From assembly GCA_903958915.1 (NCBI GenBank), contig CAJBVC010000513.1:1-20554 (forward strand): a DNA stretch of 20,554 bases. The letters run 5' to 3'. Position numbers and translations under genes: made by a program. Origin of the DNA: an uncultured beta proteobacterium. GTDB taxonomy: Bacteria; Pseudomonadota; Gammaproteobacteria; Burkholderiales; Burkholderiaceae_C. This document shows, in pieces, positions 8,627-16,459 of the stretch. Each line of letters begins with the position of its first letter. Within the stretch, counting starts at the first letter, position 1. The notes under the pieces are model-generated. The model was not told where the DNA came from and searched no databases. It saw nothing but the letters and a program-made list of their open reading frames with translations.

Positions 8627-10680
8627 TAACTGGTCCCTGCTTCTGGCTTAACTTTTGCCAGTGGCGCACTGTCAGACAGGCGCTCGGCGTCGAAATCCAT
8701 CAGATTGCTGGCGCCATCGGAAAGGTCAAGGTCCACTGCGTAGTTTGCAGGGTCATCCAGGATTTCAGGCAAGGGCTCCACTGGATTTACCGGCTCCAAT
8801 GAATCGAATGGATCAGTAACAAAGTCCACCGCCATGAGGTCTTCGATTGGGGACGGCGCTTGCGGTAACTCTACCTTGGTCGTGCTGAATGGCGCCGGAC
8901 CCGACTCTGATGTCGAAAGTATGCGGCTTGCAACTCCGTGCAATACCAAAAGGTCACGGTAGGCGTCCAAATCAAACTCATGTTCGGGCACGACTCCGTG
9001 TCGGCGCACCAGGCATTCCTCGATCACCTCCAGCGACTGTTTCGATGGCCAATTGGCAACAATTCGCGAAAGAACATCTGGGTAGGCTTCCAAGTCCTGT
9101 CCACCCTGATTAAAGCCAGTGTATTCAGGAACATGACCCGTAAACCGGGCATTGAAGTCCGCCCGATAGTCATCGTAATCGGTCTTTCTACTCAAACTGT
9201 GCAGTGCCTTCAGCAATTCCAGGTACACCAGCGGGTTGGACTCCCCGCTGTCGGTAATGCTTGTCGTCAAAAGTCCGATTGCCTCATCGTACTGCCCCAG
9301 CGTCATGAAAAATTCCGCTTGCTGGCGCACATCAAGCATCTCCTGCATGTTCATCGAACGCAGTCCGTCCAGGGCACTGTAGGAAAAATCCCGGTGCATG
9401 GAAACTCCAACGTCCAACGGTTGTACGTCAGTGACAGCACCACCACCCTGCATGTGCGTTGAAGCTCCGCCAACATTGGTAAAAGCGGACTCTCCGAGGT
9501 CCAGATCAATGTCAACCTCCGTGGCAACTGGCGTGATCGAGGCAGAATCAATTGTCGAACGATTCAAAGGTGGCCCTTCGCCCCTCGCGGCGACGTCTAT
9601 TCCAGCAGGCGCCAGGTCTTCATCATCGTCAAGGTCATCACCGCGTCCCCGCCACCAAGGGGCGGCCCCCAATGTTTGGTCACGCAAGCGACTCCATGCA
9701 AACGCCAAACCCGCAAAGCACACCAAAAGCAGGCCAGACAAGGCATACACCAGTGGGTTGGCATATTTTTGTGCTTCCATCGACTCAAGCCGGGCTGTCA
9801 GTTCCTGAAGGGTTTGGGCATTCTTGGACGTCGCGTCACGCTGCAACTTCAGATCATCTTCCATCAACCTCACACGCGCCTGATCCCGCAGTATGTCTTG
9901 TGGTAAAGCGTTCAGCGCTTGCCACAGGGCCACCGCCTCATTGCGTTTATTCAAATCTTCCGAGGGCAGGTAAGCCATCTCGGCTGTCAACTTCAGCACG
10001 GGGTCCCGTTCAATCGACAAGTCAATCGGTGCGAGTTTCAGTCGTGAACGCTTCACAACGGAGACGCTTGCACTGGCACCAGGCTGTACCGTTGGCGATC
10101 CGTCGACATCAAGTGCTGGCACTACACCCGCACCGGTGGATACCGGACGCGCGCGCTTGACCTGCGGATTGTCAGCTCGAGTAGGCATCGACCGGGACTC
10201 TCGCGGTGCGATTGGTGCGTTTGCCATGGGAGCGACAACACTGGACGCTAGCGGTCGCACTTGAACACTGATAGGCAGCGAAGGGACCACCATATCAGTT
10301 GCCAGATCTGCCAACAGAACGAATTTGCGGGTCGACTTCTGAATACATCCGCCACGCAAATAGACGGTTACCACGGGTTCATCAATCGATTGCCGCGACA
10401 CCACCCGCACATTCACAACCGAGTCCTGCTCAACCGTCGGAACCGTCACCAATACCTGGCTCGTATCCAGTTTGTTGTCCCCAAAAAACACATCGGCGTC
10501 AAAACATAGCCCCGATGCTTTTTCCTCAGAATCGAGCTGAACTGGAACTGTCAACTCTAGAGGCTGTCCCACCAGCGCGACGCTACGCGGACGTCCCAAA
10601 GACATGCCGACGCCGTCACTCAGCGTGCATAACAATGCGACTCCCAGAACTGAAGACTTGAATATATTTGTTGACGTCAT
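8623..10680 (-). CDS. FimV-like single-pass membrane protein with C-terminal repeat region
   Basis: 685 residues. An N-terminal signal-like segment (about 5-20) is followed by a periplasmic domain (about 26-145, MSLGRPRSVALVGQPLELTVP) with cysteines at 59 and 112 that could pair. A proline/alanine-rich linker, a coiled coil (about 262-304), one membrane helix (about 308-331) and a long acidic cytoplasmic part come next. In that part, AEFFMTLGQYDEAIGLL (455-471) and the following helices look like a TPR unit. This order is that of FimV/HubP-type proteins, which organise the pole and type IV pili. I see no LysM motif, which classical FimV has, so it may be a Comamonadaceae paralogue. It is divergent from the Crp/Fnr gene, and the stop overlaps the neighbouring convergent gene. 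The ribosome site is weak. Confidence 0.8.
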   Translation of the reverse strand: MTSTNIFKSSVLGVALLCTLSDGVGMSLGRPRSVALVGQPLELTVPVQLDSEEKASGLCFDADVFFGDNKLDTSQVLVTVPTVEQDSVVNVRVVSRQSIDEPVVTVYLRGGCIQKSTRKFVLLADLATDMVVPSLPISVQVRPLASSVVAPMANAPIAPRESRSMPTRADNPQVKRARPVSTGAGVVPALDVDGSPTVQPGASASVSVVKRSRLKLAPIDLSIERDPVLKLTAEMAYLPSEDLNKRNEAVALWQALNALPQDILRDQARVRLMEDDLKLQRDATSKNAQTLQELTARLESMEAQKYANPLVYALSGLLLVCFAGLAFAWSRLRDQTLGAAPWWRGRGDDLDDDEDLAPAGIDVAARGEGPPLNRSTIDSASITPVATEVDIDLDLGESAFTNVGGASTHMQGGGAVTDVQPLDVGVSMHRDFSYSALDGLRSMNMQEMLDVRQQAEFFMTLGQYDEAIGLLTTSITDSGESNPLVYLELLKALHSLSRKTDYDDYRADFNARFTGHVPEYTGFNQGGQDLEAYPDVLSRIVANWPSKQSLEVIEECLVRRHGVVPEHEFDLDAYRDLLVLHGVASRILSTSESGPAPFSTTKVELPQAPSPIEDLMAVDFVTDPFDSLEPVNPVEPLPEILDDPANYAVDLDLSDGASNLMDFDAERLSDSAPLAKVKPEAGTSY

Positions 10681-10799
10681 CTATGGCGGCATTTTGGCAC
10701 ACCGCTGAAATGGCTTTCCAAACTGCTTCCAGCACTCTCGAACCAGCATGCTGTCTAGAGGGACGGAACGCACAATAGACACGCAGGTGACAGGCATCT

Positions 10800-10828
10800 T
10801 TGCGGAATACGGTCCCGGGGGAGACAAT
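10800..10828 (+). promoter_or_regulatory. Candidate promoter of the Crp/Fnr-phosphotransferase-dehydrogenase unit
   Basis: TTGCGG (10800-10805), a 17-bp spacer and GACAAT (10823-10828), 44 bases before the regulator ATG. Match to consensus is partial (3/6 and 4/6). No clear Crp-type TGTGA/TCACA palindrome is visible in the 192-bp divergent region. Confidence 0.3.
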
Positions 10829-10872
10829 GGCGCGTTCAGAGAACCCGACAGCAGTCACCCAAAAGACAGGCC

Positions 10873-11592
10873 ATGGACGAACCCATTCTTACTATCGACG
10901 AACGCGCGGCGATTAATGCCGGTCGCTGGTTTTCCACACTTTCTCCATCCCTCAAACACGACATTCTCCGATGCGCCTACGTCAAACGCCACAAAGATGG
11001 GGACCTCATTGCAGCCAGAGGCGAACCACCGGAAGAGTGGATCGCCTGTGCCAAAGGAGCGGTACGAGTCAGTTCTACCTCCATTTCAGGCAAGCTGATT
11101 ACGCTGACCTATGTAGAACCTGGAATCTGGTTTGGGGACGTCTCCATCTTCGATGGAGACCGCCGTACACACGATGCTTATGCCCATGGAGACAGCACAA
11201 TTCTGTGTGTAGCAAAGGCCGATTTCAAGAAGATTCTCTCGACGCACGTCGAACTGTACGAGGCTTTACTGCGCTTGCACGCCCGTCGAATTCGTCAACT
11301 TTATGGATTGGTGGAAGACCTCAACACACTGCCCTTACGGGCTCGTTTGGCCAAGCAACTATTGCACCTCGTCAGAAGTTATGGAGTGCCCTCTTTGAGC
11401 GAAGCCAGCGAGATACGGATCGGTTTGCATCTTGCGCAAGAGGAGTTGGCGCAACTGCTGGGGGCTTCGCGCCAGCGCGTCAACCAGGAGCTCAAAGCGA
11501 TGGAGCGGGACAACGCCATTCGGATCGAACCCGGTGGCTTGGTTGTGCGGGATCGGGACGCTCTGATGCGCATCATTGAGGCCGACGATTGA
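10873..11592 (+). CDS. Crp/Fnr family transcriptional regulator
   Basis: 239 residues: an effector domain of the cyclic-nucleotide-binding fold (about 20-130; FGDVSIFDGDRRTHDAYAHG corresponds to the phosphate-binding cassette), a dimerisation helix (about 128-165), and a winged-helix domain with the helix-turn-helix at about 187-212 (HLAQEELAQLLGASRQRVNQ). The N-terminal cysteine cluster of FNR is missing, so oxygen sensing by an Fe-S cluster is unlikely. R98-T99 sit where CRP has Arg-Ser for the nucleotide phosphate, so a cyclic nucleotide is conceivable but unproven. The next gene starts 30 bases downstream on the same strand, suggesting it controls its own operon. The ribosome site is poor. 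Confidence 0.93.
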   Translation: MDEPILTIDERAAINAGRWFSTLSPSLKHDILRCAYVKRHKDGDLIAARGEPPEEWIACAKGAVRVSSTSISGKLITLTYVEPGIWFGDVSIFDGDRRTHDAYAHGDSTILCVAKADFKKILSTHVELYEALLRLHARRIRQLYGLVEDLNTLPLRARLAKQLLHLVRSYGVPSLSEASEIRIGLHLAQEELAQLLGASRQRVNQELKAMERDNAIRIEPGGLVVRDRDALMRIIEADD

Positions 11593-11622
11593 CCACAAAA
11601 CTGCACCAACCACCATATTGCC

Positions 11623-12708
11623 ATGAGCGAATTTGACCACTTTGTCGGAACCCGCCCCGTATCAAGCCAGCATTCCGTTGACTTGCACGTGTTAGGGGAC
11701 TGGTTGCAAACGCACTTGGACGGCTTCGAAGGCCCGTTGACAGCAGAGATGTTCAAGGGCGGACAGTCCAATCCCACCTACAAGCTCGTCACGCCGGGCA
11801 AGAGCTATGTCATGCGCGCAAAACCAGGGCCCGTGGCGAAACTATTGCCCTCGGCCCACGCGGTCGAGCGTGAATTTGCGGTGATGCGAGGACTGCAAGA
11901 TTCCGATGTTCCGGTACCGCACATGTACTGTCTGTGCGAGGACGAGTCGGTCATCGGACGCGCTTTTTATGTCATGGAATACATGCAGGGCCGTGTCTTG
12001 TGGGACCAGTCTTTGCCGGGAATGACGGCGCTCCAGCGGTCCGAAATTTACGACGAAATGAATCGTGTGATATCGGCACTACACAAAGTCAACTTCACGC
12101 AGCGCGGTCTCAAGGATTTCGGAAAACCAGGCAATTACTTTGAACGCCAGATAGGGCGCTGGAGCAAGCAATACACCGCGTCCGTAACACAGCCCATTGC
12201 CGAAATGGACATGCTGATGGACTGGCTCCCCAACCACATTCCGGTGATGGCGCGCGACGAGTCGATGGTCAGCATCGTTCATGGTGATTTTCGCCTCGAC
12301 AATCTGATGTTTGAAGCGGATAAACCGACGGTACTTGCTGTGCTGGATTGGGAGTTGTCGACCTTGGGACACCCGCTTGCGGACTTCAGCTACCACTGCA
12401 TGGCCTGGCACATTCCACCAGGCTCGTTTCGTGGTATCGGCGGGCTCGATTTCGCCCAACTGGGCATCCCTGACGAAGCCGAGTACATCCGACGCTACTG
12501 TGAGCGCACAGGCATCGCAACGCCGGAGCAACTAAAGCACGACTGGAATTTCTACATGGCCTACAACATGTTTCGCATCGCAGCCATATTGCAAGGTATT
12601 GCAAAGCGCGTCGAGGCGGGCACGGCTTCCAGTGCGCAGGCTGTGAGTTCGGCTGCAGGTGCAAAACCGCTGGCGCAGATGGCCTGGAAATTTGCGCAAC
12701 AGGGCTAA
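11623..12708 (+). CDS. Phosphotransferase family protein (APH fold, ACAD10/11 kinase-like)
   Basis: 361-residue kinase of the aminoglycoside-phosphotransferase/choline-kinase fold. The catalytic loop HGDFRLDN (220-227) and the metal-binding aspartate D242 in LDWELSTLGHPLADF are intact. The N-terminal lobe shows GGQSNPTYKL and YVMRAKPG, as in the kinase part of animal ACAD10/ACAD11 and the LvaA-type kinases of levulinate catabolism, rather than in drug-resistance enzymes. It is followed 47 bases later by a matching acyl-CoA dehydrogenase. The inferred role is phosphorylation of a hydroxyacyl-CoA (for example 4-hydroxy) so that the hydroxyl can be eliminated. The substrate is not proven. No good ribosome site precedes the ATG. 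Confidence 0.88.
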   Translation: MSEFDHFVGTRPVSSQHSVDLHVLGDWLQTHLDGFEGPLTAEMFKGGQSNPTYKLVTPGKSYVMRAKPGPVAKLLPSAHAVEREFAVMRGLQDSDVPVPHMYCLCEDESVIGRAFYVMEYMQGRVLWDQSLPGMTALQRSEIYDEMNRVISALHKVNFTQRGLKDFGKPGNYFERQIGRWSKQYTASVTQPIAEMDMLMDWLPNHIPVMARDESMVSIVHGDFRLDNLMFEADKPTVLAVLDWELSTLGHPLADFSYHCMAWHIPPGSFRGIGGLDFAQLGIPDEAEYIRRYCERTGIATPEQLKHDWNFYMAYNMFRIAAILQGIAKRVEAGTASSAQAVSSAAGAKPLAQMAWKFAQQG

Positions 12709-12755
12709 CCCGCCCCTTTTCTTTCGATTAACCGCATGGATTTACCGGAGACACC

Positions 12756-14006
12756 ATGGACTTTGACTACTCGCCCAAAACCAAAGAACTTCAAACGCGC
12801 CTGCAGAAGTTTATGGATGATCACATTTACCCATCAGAGGGTGCGTACCATGCAGAAATTGCAGCCAATACGGCCGCAGGAAAACGCTGGACGCCTTTGC
12901 AAACCATCGAAAATCTGAAGCCCAAAGCACAGGCTGCCGGACTCTGGAACCTGTTCCTGCCAGTGGATAGTGCCCAGGCCTCTGGCTACGACGGCGCCGG
13001 ACTCACCAACCAGGAATACGCCCCACTGGCGGAGATCATGGGGCGTGTCATGTGGTCCAGCGAGGTATTCAACTGCTCCGCTCCCGATACCGGAAACATG
13101 GAGACGATTGCGCGTTACGGGTCAGATGAGAACAAGTCACGCTGGCTCAAACCTTTGCTGGAAGGCAAGATTCGGTCCGCCTTCGCTATGACCGAGCCCC
13201 AAGTTGCCTCCAGCGACGCCACCAACATCGAAACACGTGTCGAGCGTCAGGGAGACAACTACATCATCAATGGGCGCAAATGGTGGACATCGGGCGCTGG
13301 TGACCCGCGTTGCGCAATTTATGTGACCATGGGCAAGACCGATCCGGAAGCAGCCCGGCACTCACAACAAAGCATGGTGTTGGTACCTGCAAACACTCCC
13401 GGCTTGAAGGTGGTTCGCCCGTTGAATGTTTTTGGCTATGACGATGCGCCCCATGGCCACATGGAAGTGCTCTTTGAAAACGTCACGGTACCCGTTTCCA
13501 ACATCCTGTTGGGAGAGGGACGTGGATTTGAAATAGCGCAGGGACGCCTTGGACCAGGTCGCATTCACCACTGCATGCGCTTGATCGGTTTGGCTGAAAG
13601 AGCGCTTGAATTGATGTGCAAACGCGCTTCGGCACGTGTCGCGTTCGGCAAACCCATTGCAGCGCAAACGGTGACACAGGAGCGCATCGCGGAATCACGT
13701 TGCAAAATCGATATGGCGCGTTTATTGACACTCAAAGCCGCGTGGATGATGGATGTGGCCGGCAACAAGTATGCCAAGAATGAGATCGCCATGATCAAGG
13801 TTGTGGCGCCAACGATGGCTTGCGATGTAATTGATTGGGCTATTCAGGCGCATGGTGGCGGCGGAATGTGCGACGACTTCCCGTTGGCCTATGCCTACAC
13901 CAACGCCCGCACTCTGCGCTTTGCCGATGGTCCGGACGAAGTCCACCGCAATGCAATCGCCAAACTTGAACTCGGCAAATACAACCCCAGACCGAAGACT
14001 GTTTAG
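12756..14006 (+). CDS. Acyl-CoA dehydrogenase family protein (ACAD10/11-like)
   Basis: 416-residue flavoprotein of the acyl-CoA dehydrogenase family. The FAD/substrate motif [15 protein letters not shown] (144-158), the mid beta-domain [14 protein letters not shown] (171-184) and the C-terminal helical domain with [20 protein letters not shown] (264-283) and AHGGGGM (365-371) are seen. At the catalytic-base position the sequence is [10 protein letters not shown], with D391 where medium-chain enzymes have Glu. This, together with the RIHHCMR motif, is characteristic of the ACAD10/11 subgroup. GGAG precedes the ATG. It lies directly after the phosphotransferase, as if the animal fusion were split in two, and ends at a strong terminator. 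Confidence 0.93.
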   Translation: MDFDYSPKTKELQTRLQKFMDDHIYPSEGAYHAEIAANTAAGKRWTPLQTIENLKPKAQAAGLWNLFLPVDSAQASGYDGAGLTNQEYAPLAEIMGRVMWSSEVFNCSAPDTGNMETIARYGSDENKSRWLKPLLEGKIRSAFAMTEPQVASSDATNIETRVERQGDNYIINGRKWWTSGAGDPRCAIYVTMGKTDPEAARHSQQSMVLVPANTPGLKVVRPLNVFGYDDAPHGHMEVLFENVTVPVSNILLGEGRGFEIAQGRLGPGRIHHCMRLIGLAERALELMCKRASARVAFGKPIAAQTVTQERIAESRCKIDMARLLTLKAAWMMDVAGNKYAKNEIAMIKVVAPTMACDVIDWAIQAHGGGGMCDDFPLAYAYTNARTLRFADGPDEVHRNAIAKLELGKYNPRPKTV

Positions 14007-14025
14007 CCCACTAACCAAGATAGTC

Positions 14026-14062
14026 GGAGCAAGTAACAAGCAGTTGTTTTGCTCCTATTTTT
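14026..14062 (+). terminator. Rho-independent terminator after the acyl-CoA dehydrogenase gene
   Basis: GGAGCAA (14026-14032) pairs with TTGCTCC (14049-14055). Inside it, AACAA (14035-14039) pairs with TTGTT (14044-14048) around a GCAG loop, leaving a GT bulge. TATTTTT follows. It sits 20 bases past the stop codon, on the plus strand. Confidence 0.85.
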
Positions 14063-14105
14063 ATAGCGTATTACGCAATTTTGGCGGGCGTTCTGGCAGC
14101 AATCG

Positions 14106-15338
14106 CTAAATACCTGCCTGGCCTGACCACAGCTCGTTCAAGTCCGAGAACCGCCACTTTGCCGGGTCCTCCCTGGCAACAATTTTTTCATGTGCGCCCG
14201 AAGCCGAGAGATCCACGATCTCGGGCAGAATGCGCATATTTGACTTGGTTGAGAAAAACACTTTGACTCTTGGAGTCGTCAGGGACTTCCCGGTTTGCTC
14301 CATCACGACCCCAAGACGCCCCGATGTAAGACGAACCAGTGAGCCAATGGGATAGATTCCCAAGCTCTTGACGAAGGCCTGGAAGACCTTGACATCAAAA
14401 TGCCCGTTGGACCACTCCGCCATCTTGCGCAAAGACTCAGCCGGGTCCCAACCCGCCTTGTAGGGCCGGTTCGAGGTGATGGCATCGTAGACATCACACA
14501 CTGCCCCCATCTTTGCAAACAGGCTGATCTCGTCACTCTTGAGACCCTTTGGGTACCCAGAACCATCGGTTTTCTCGTGGTGATGCAGACACACGTCCAG
14601 TACCATAGGATCGACATCACGCCCCGTCAAAAGCAACCGGTGTCCTTCTTCGGGGTGCGATTTAATAATGGAAAACTCGGCATCCGTCAACTTACCCGGC
14701 TTGTTCAAGACCTCCATAGGCATCATTGCTTTGCCCAGATCATGCATCAGCCCAGAAAGGCCTGCCAGACGTGTCTGCTGCTCATCCAAGCCTAACTGAT
14801 TGGACAAGGCGACCATCATGGCACACACGGCCACCGAGTGCATGTAGGTATAGTCGTCCGCCGTTTTGAGCCGCGCCAAGCTGATAAGCGCACCCGGATT
14901 GCGGGCCACCGAATCACTGATTTCTTCCACCAACTTCTGCGCTCCGCCCGTGTCCACGGCCTTGCCCATCCGCGCTTCCTGGAACATCGATATCACAGCC
15001 TGTTTGGACTGCAAGCAGATCTGCGCGGCTCGCTGGATTTCGACAGCTGTCGATACGGGTGCGATTTCGCGCCGCTCGGTCACGGCAGAAAGAAGTTCCG
15101 CCTCCACTTGCGCATCGGATTCCGCTTCTGAGACTGCGCTTTGCCCTGCGGCCACATCAAGCCCCTTGCTCGCATCAATCCAGACCTCCTTGATACTGCT
15201 TGCCAAAATACTCGCGATGTCCTTAGGGTCCGTCAAAACGAACCCGGTTCGCCAAAAAGGATGCTCCATCCAGGAGCCACAAAACTCCTTGAGGTGCATT
15301 CCGATGACGAGTTGGTCGACGCCAATTTTTTTTAACAT
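14106..15338 (-). CDS. DUF3391 / HD-GYP domain phosphodiesterase
   Basis: 410 residues. An N-terminal DUF3391 domain (about 1-130, MLKKIGVDQLVIGMHLKEFCGSW) is followed by an HD-GYP domain (about 155-330). The metal ligands and signature are intact: H167, H199-D200 in LMHDLGK, H228, H253-H254-E255 with KTDGSGYPKGL, and D282 in CDVYDAITSNRP. HD-GYP enzymes hydrolyse cyclic di-GMP to pGpG or GMP. The catalytic set looks complete, so activity is expected. A C-terminal beta-rich tail (about 330-400) follows. The gene is 41 bases downstream of the DUF6806-like gene, probably one transcript. Codons 2-5 contain a run of eight A, a possible slippage site. No membrane segment. Confidence 0.95.
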   Translation of the reverse strand: MLKKIGVDQLVIGMHLKEFCGSWMEHPFWRTGFVLTDPKDIASILASSIKEVWIDASKGLDVAAGQSAVSEAESDAQVEAELLSAVTERREIAPVSTAVEIQRAAQICLQSKQAVISMFQEARMGKAVDTGGAQKLVEEISDSVARNPGALISLARLKTADDYTYMHSVAVCAMMVALSNQLGLDEQQTRLAGLSGLMHDLGKAMMPMEVLNKPGKLTDAEFSIIKSHPEEGHRLLLTGRDVDPMVLDVCLHHHEKTDGSGYPKGLKSDEISLFAKMGAVCDVYDAITSNRPYKAGWDPAESLRKMAEWSNGHFDVKVFQAFVKSLGIYPIGSLVRLTSGRLGVVMEQTGKSLTTPRVKVFFSTKSNMRILPEIVDLSASGAHEKIVAREDPAKWRFSDLNELWSGQAGI

Positions 15339-15379
15339 CGTGATGGGTCCACTGCTTTCTCGTTGCTACTTCTGCGAAC

Positions 15380-16009
15380 TCAATGGAGGTGCCTTGGTTT
15401 TCTGCCGTTTCCATGCCCGCCCAGGGCATTGCCACCAGAACCCGTGGGGGGTTTTCCCAAAGCCAGAGAACTTACCAGTGAATCAAACCTCTGCGCAAAC
15501 AACTTGTCCACTTCGGCTACCACACCGCCCAATTCAGCGCCATCAAAATGGCGCTCCATCATGCTGACGACATCCTGCACAAGCAAATCCCGCTGCACCT
15601 GCATGATGGCGGCTGGGTCTGGCCCCACAAACAGCATCACGAAATCGTCACGTGACTCCTCACCATTCTGATTATCCTCATCGTCATAATCGGCATCATA
15701 GAAGGTCACCTCGATGGCGGCACCAGCATCAGCGAGTTCGTTCAGGTTCATGCACACTTCATCAAGAATCTGACGAAAATCAAAATCTCCCGCAACTGTC
15801 CAGCACATCTGCAGGGTTCGTTCGTGGGCATCGAATTTGATACCTGGCTCATCCTCGTACGAACTCCTCGCACCATCTGCGAGCGACCGCGCCCCAGCGT
15901 ATTTCCACATGGGCTTTAGGGCATCCTGCAGTTGCTCGAATTTGACCTGCGCTTTCAAGGGCACCTGTCCATGAACGTGGATTTCAAAAGGAGTGTTATG
16001 GCGTGGCAT
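15380..16009 (-). CDS. DUF6806-like conserved hypothetical protein
   Basis: 209 residues beginning MPRHNTPFEIHVHGQVPL. The protein is soluble, with a mixed alpha/beta N-terminal part (PFEIHVHG, LKPMWKYAGARSLADGA, DEPGIKFD), an acidic loop with DADYDDEDNQNGEESRDD, and a glycine-rich tail. It matches my memory of a Burkholderiales family labelled DUF6806; no function is known. The frame is open a further 19 codons upstream into tRNA-Leu, but that stretch is tRNA read-through, so ATG 16009 is used. This ATG lies only 14 bases from the tRNA CCA end, with no Shine-Dalgarno sequence. It is followed by the HD-GYP gene, which hints at a shared transcript. Confidence 0.82.
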   Translation of the reverse strand: MPRHNTPFEIHVHGQVPLKAQVKFEQLQDALKPMWKYAGARSLADGARSSYEDEPGIKFDAHERTLQMCWTVAGDFDFRQILDEVCMNLNELADAGAAIEVTFYDADYDDEDNQNGEESRDDFVMLFVGPDPAAIMQVQRDLLVQDVVSMMERHFDGAELGGVVAEVDKLFAQRFDSLVSSLALGKPPTGSGGNALGGHGNGRKPRHLH

Positions 16010-16023
16010 AGTCTGGAGTGTAG

Positions 16024-16116
16024 TGGTGCCCGAGACCGGAATCGAACCGGTACGCCCGTTATTCACGAAGCGGCGGATTTTAAGTCCGATGTGTCTACCT
16101 ATTTCACCACTCGGGC
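16024..16116 (-). tRNA. tRNA-Leu (anticodon TAA)
   Basis: Reading the minus strand, the acceptor stem GCCCGAG pairs with CTCGGGC, then discriminator A and an encoded CCA (16024-16026). The anticodon loop CTTAAAA gives anticodon TAA at 16080-16082. The T-arm is ACCGG-TTCGATT-CCGGT. The variable region is about 21 bases long (16052-16072), class II and rather long for tRNA-Leu. The top of the anticodon stem has a T-C mismatch. Confidence 0.96.
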
Positions 16117-16185
16117 ACGTAGACCCTATTTTCGAATAAAACGCCTCATCTGAATGGATCAGGGGCGATATTTATCAAGTAATTT

Positions 16186-16259
16186 TGGAGGCGCGGTCCG
16201 GAGTCGAACCGGACTAACCGGATTTGCAATCCGGGGCATAACCGCTTTGCTACCGCGCC
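16186..16259 (-). tRNA. tRNA-Cys (anticodon GCA)
   Basis: Acceptor GGCGCGG pairs with CCGCGCC, discriminator T, encoded CCA (16186-16188). Anticodon GCA is at 16225-16227 in the loop ATTGCAAAT, and the T-arm is TCCGG-TTCGACT-CCGGA. Length is 74 bases. It is the second tRNA of the cluster. Confidence 0.97.
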
Positions 16260-16280
16260 ACTATGCAGGGAACTAACGCA

Positions 16281-16305
16281 AAGGGGAAGCTTGTTGCTTC
16301 CCCTT
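16281..16305. other. Strong hairpin between tRNA-Gly and tRNA-Cys
   Basis: A perfect 10-bp stem (AAGGGGAAGC with GCTTCCCCTT) and a 5-nt loop lie between the two tRNA genes. On the minus strand, the direction of the tRNAs, only CTTTG follows, a short U-run. On the plus strand five T lie at its end. It could be an attenuating terminator or a processing signal. Confidence 0.7.
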
Positions 16306-16317
16306 TTTGCATGTTTC

Positions 16318-16393
16318 TGGAGCGGGAAAAGAGTCTCGAACTCTCGACCTCAACCTTGGCAAGGTTGCGCTCTACCAACTGAGCTATTCCCGC
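16318..16393 (-). tRNA. tRNA-Gly (anticodon GCC)
   Basis: Acceptor GCGGGAA pairs with TTCCCGC, discriminator T, encoded CCA (16318-16320). The D-arm is TAGCTCAGTTGGTAGAGC, anticodon GCC lies at 16358-16360 in loop CTTGCCAAG, and the T-arm is GAGAG-TTCGAGA-CTCTT. Length 76 bases. It is the first tRNA of the cluster, just after its promoter. Confidence 0.97.
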
Positions 16394-16407
16394 GTTTCAA
16401 GCCTCAA

Positions 16408-16431
16408 ATTATAGCGCGCTTTTTTTATTGA
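16408..16431 (-). promoter_or_regulatory. Promoter of the tRNA-Gly-Cys-Leu cluster
   Basis: A perfect TATAAT (16408-16413 on the minus strand) lies 14 bases before the tRNA-Gly 5' end, preceded by an A-rich stretch. The -35 is weak (TTAGCC at an 18-bp spacing). The 7-bp inverted repeat GCCTCAA/TTGAGGC (16401-16407 and 16428-16434) flanks the -10. Confidence 0.5.
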
Positions 16432-16459
16432 GGCTAAGCCGCAGAGAAAAATTTCACAA

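Noticed and set aside
16010..16066. A 19-codon upstream extension of the DUF6806-like protein
   Set aside because: The extra residues (TGSIPVSGTT) are a translation of the 3' half of tRNA-Leu, a common annotation artefact.
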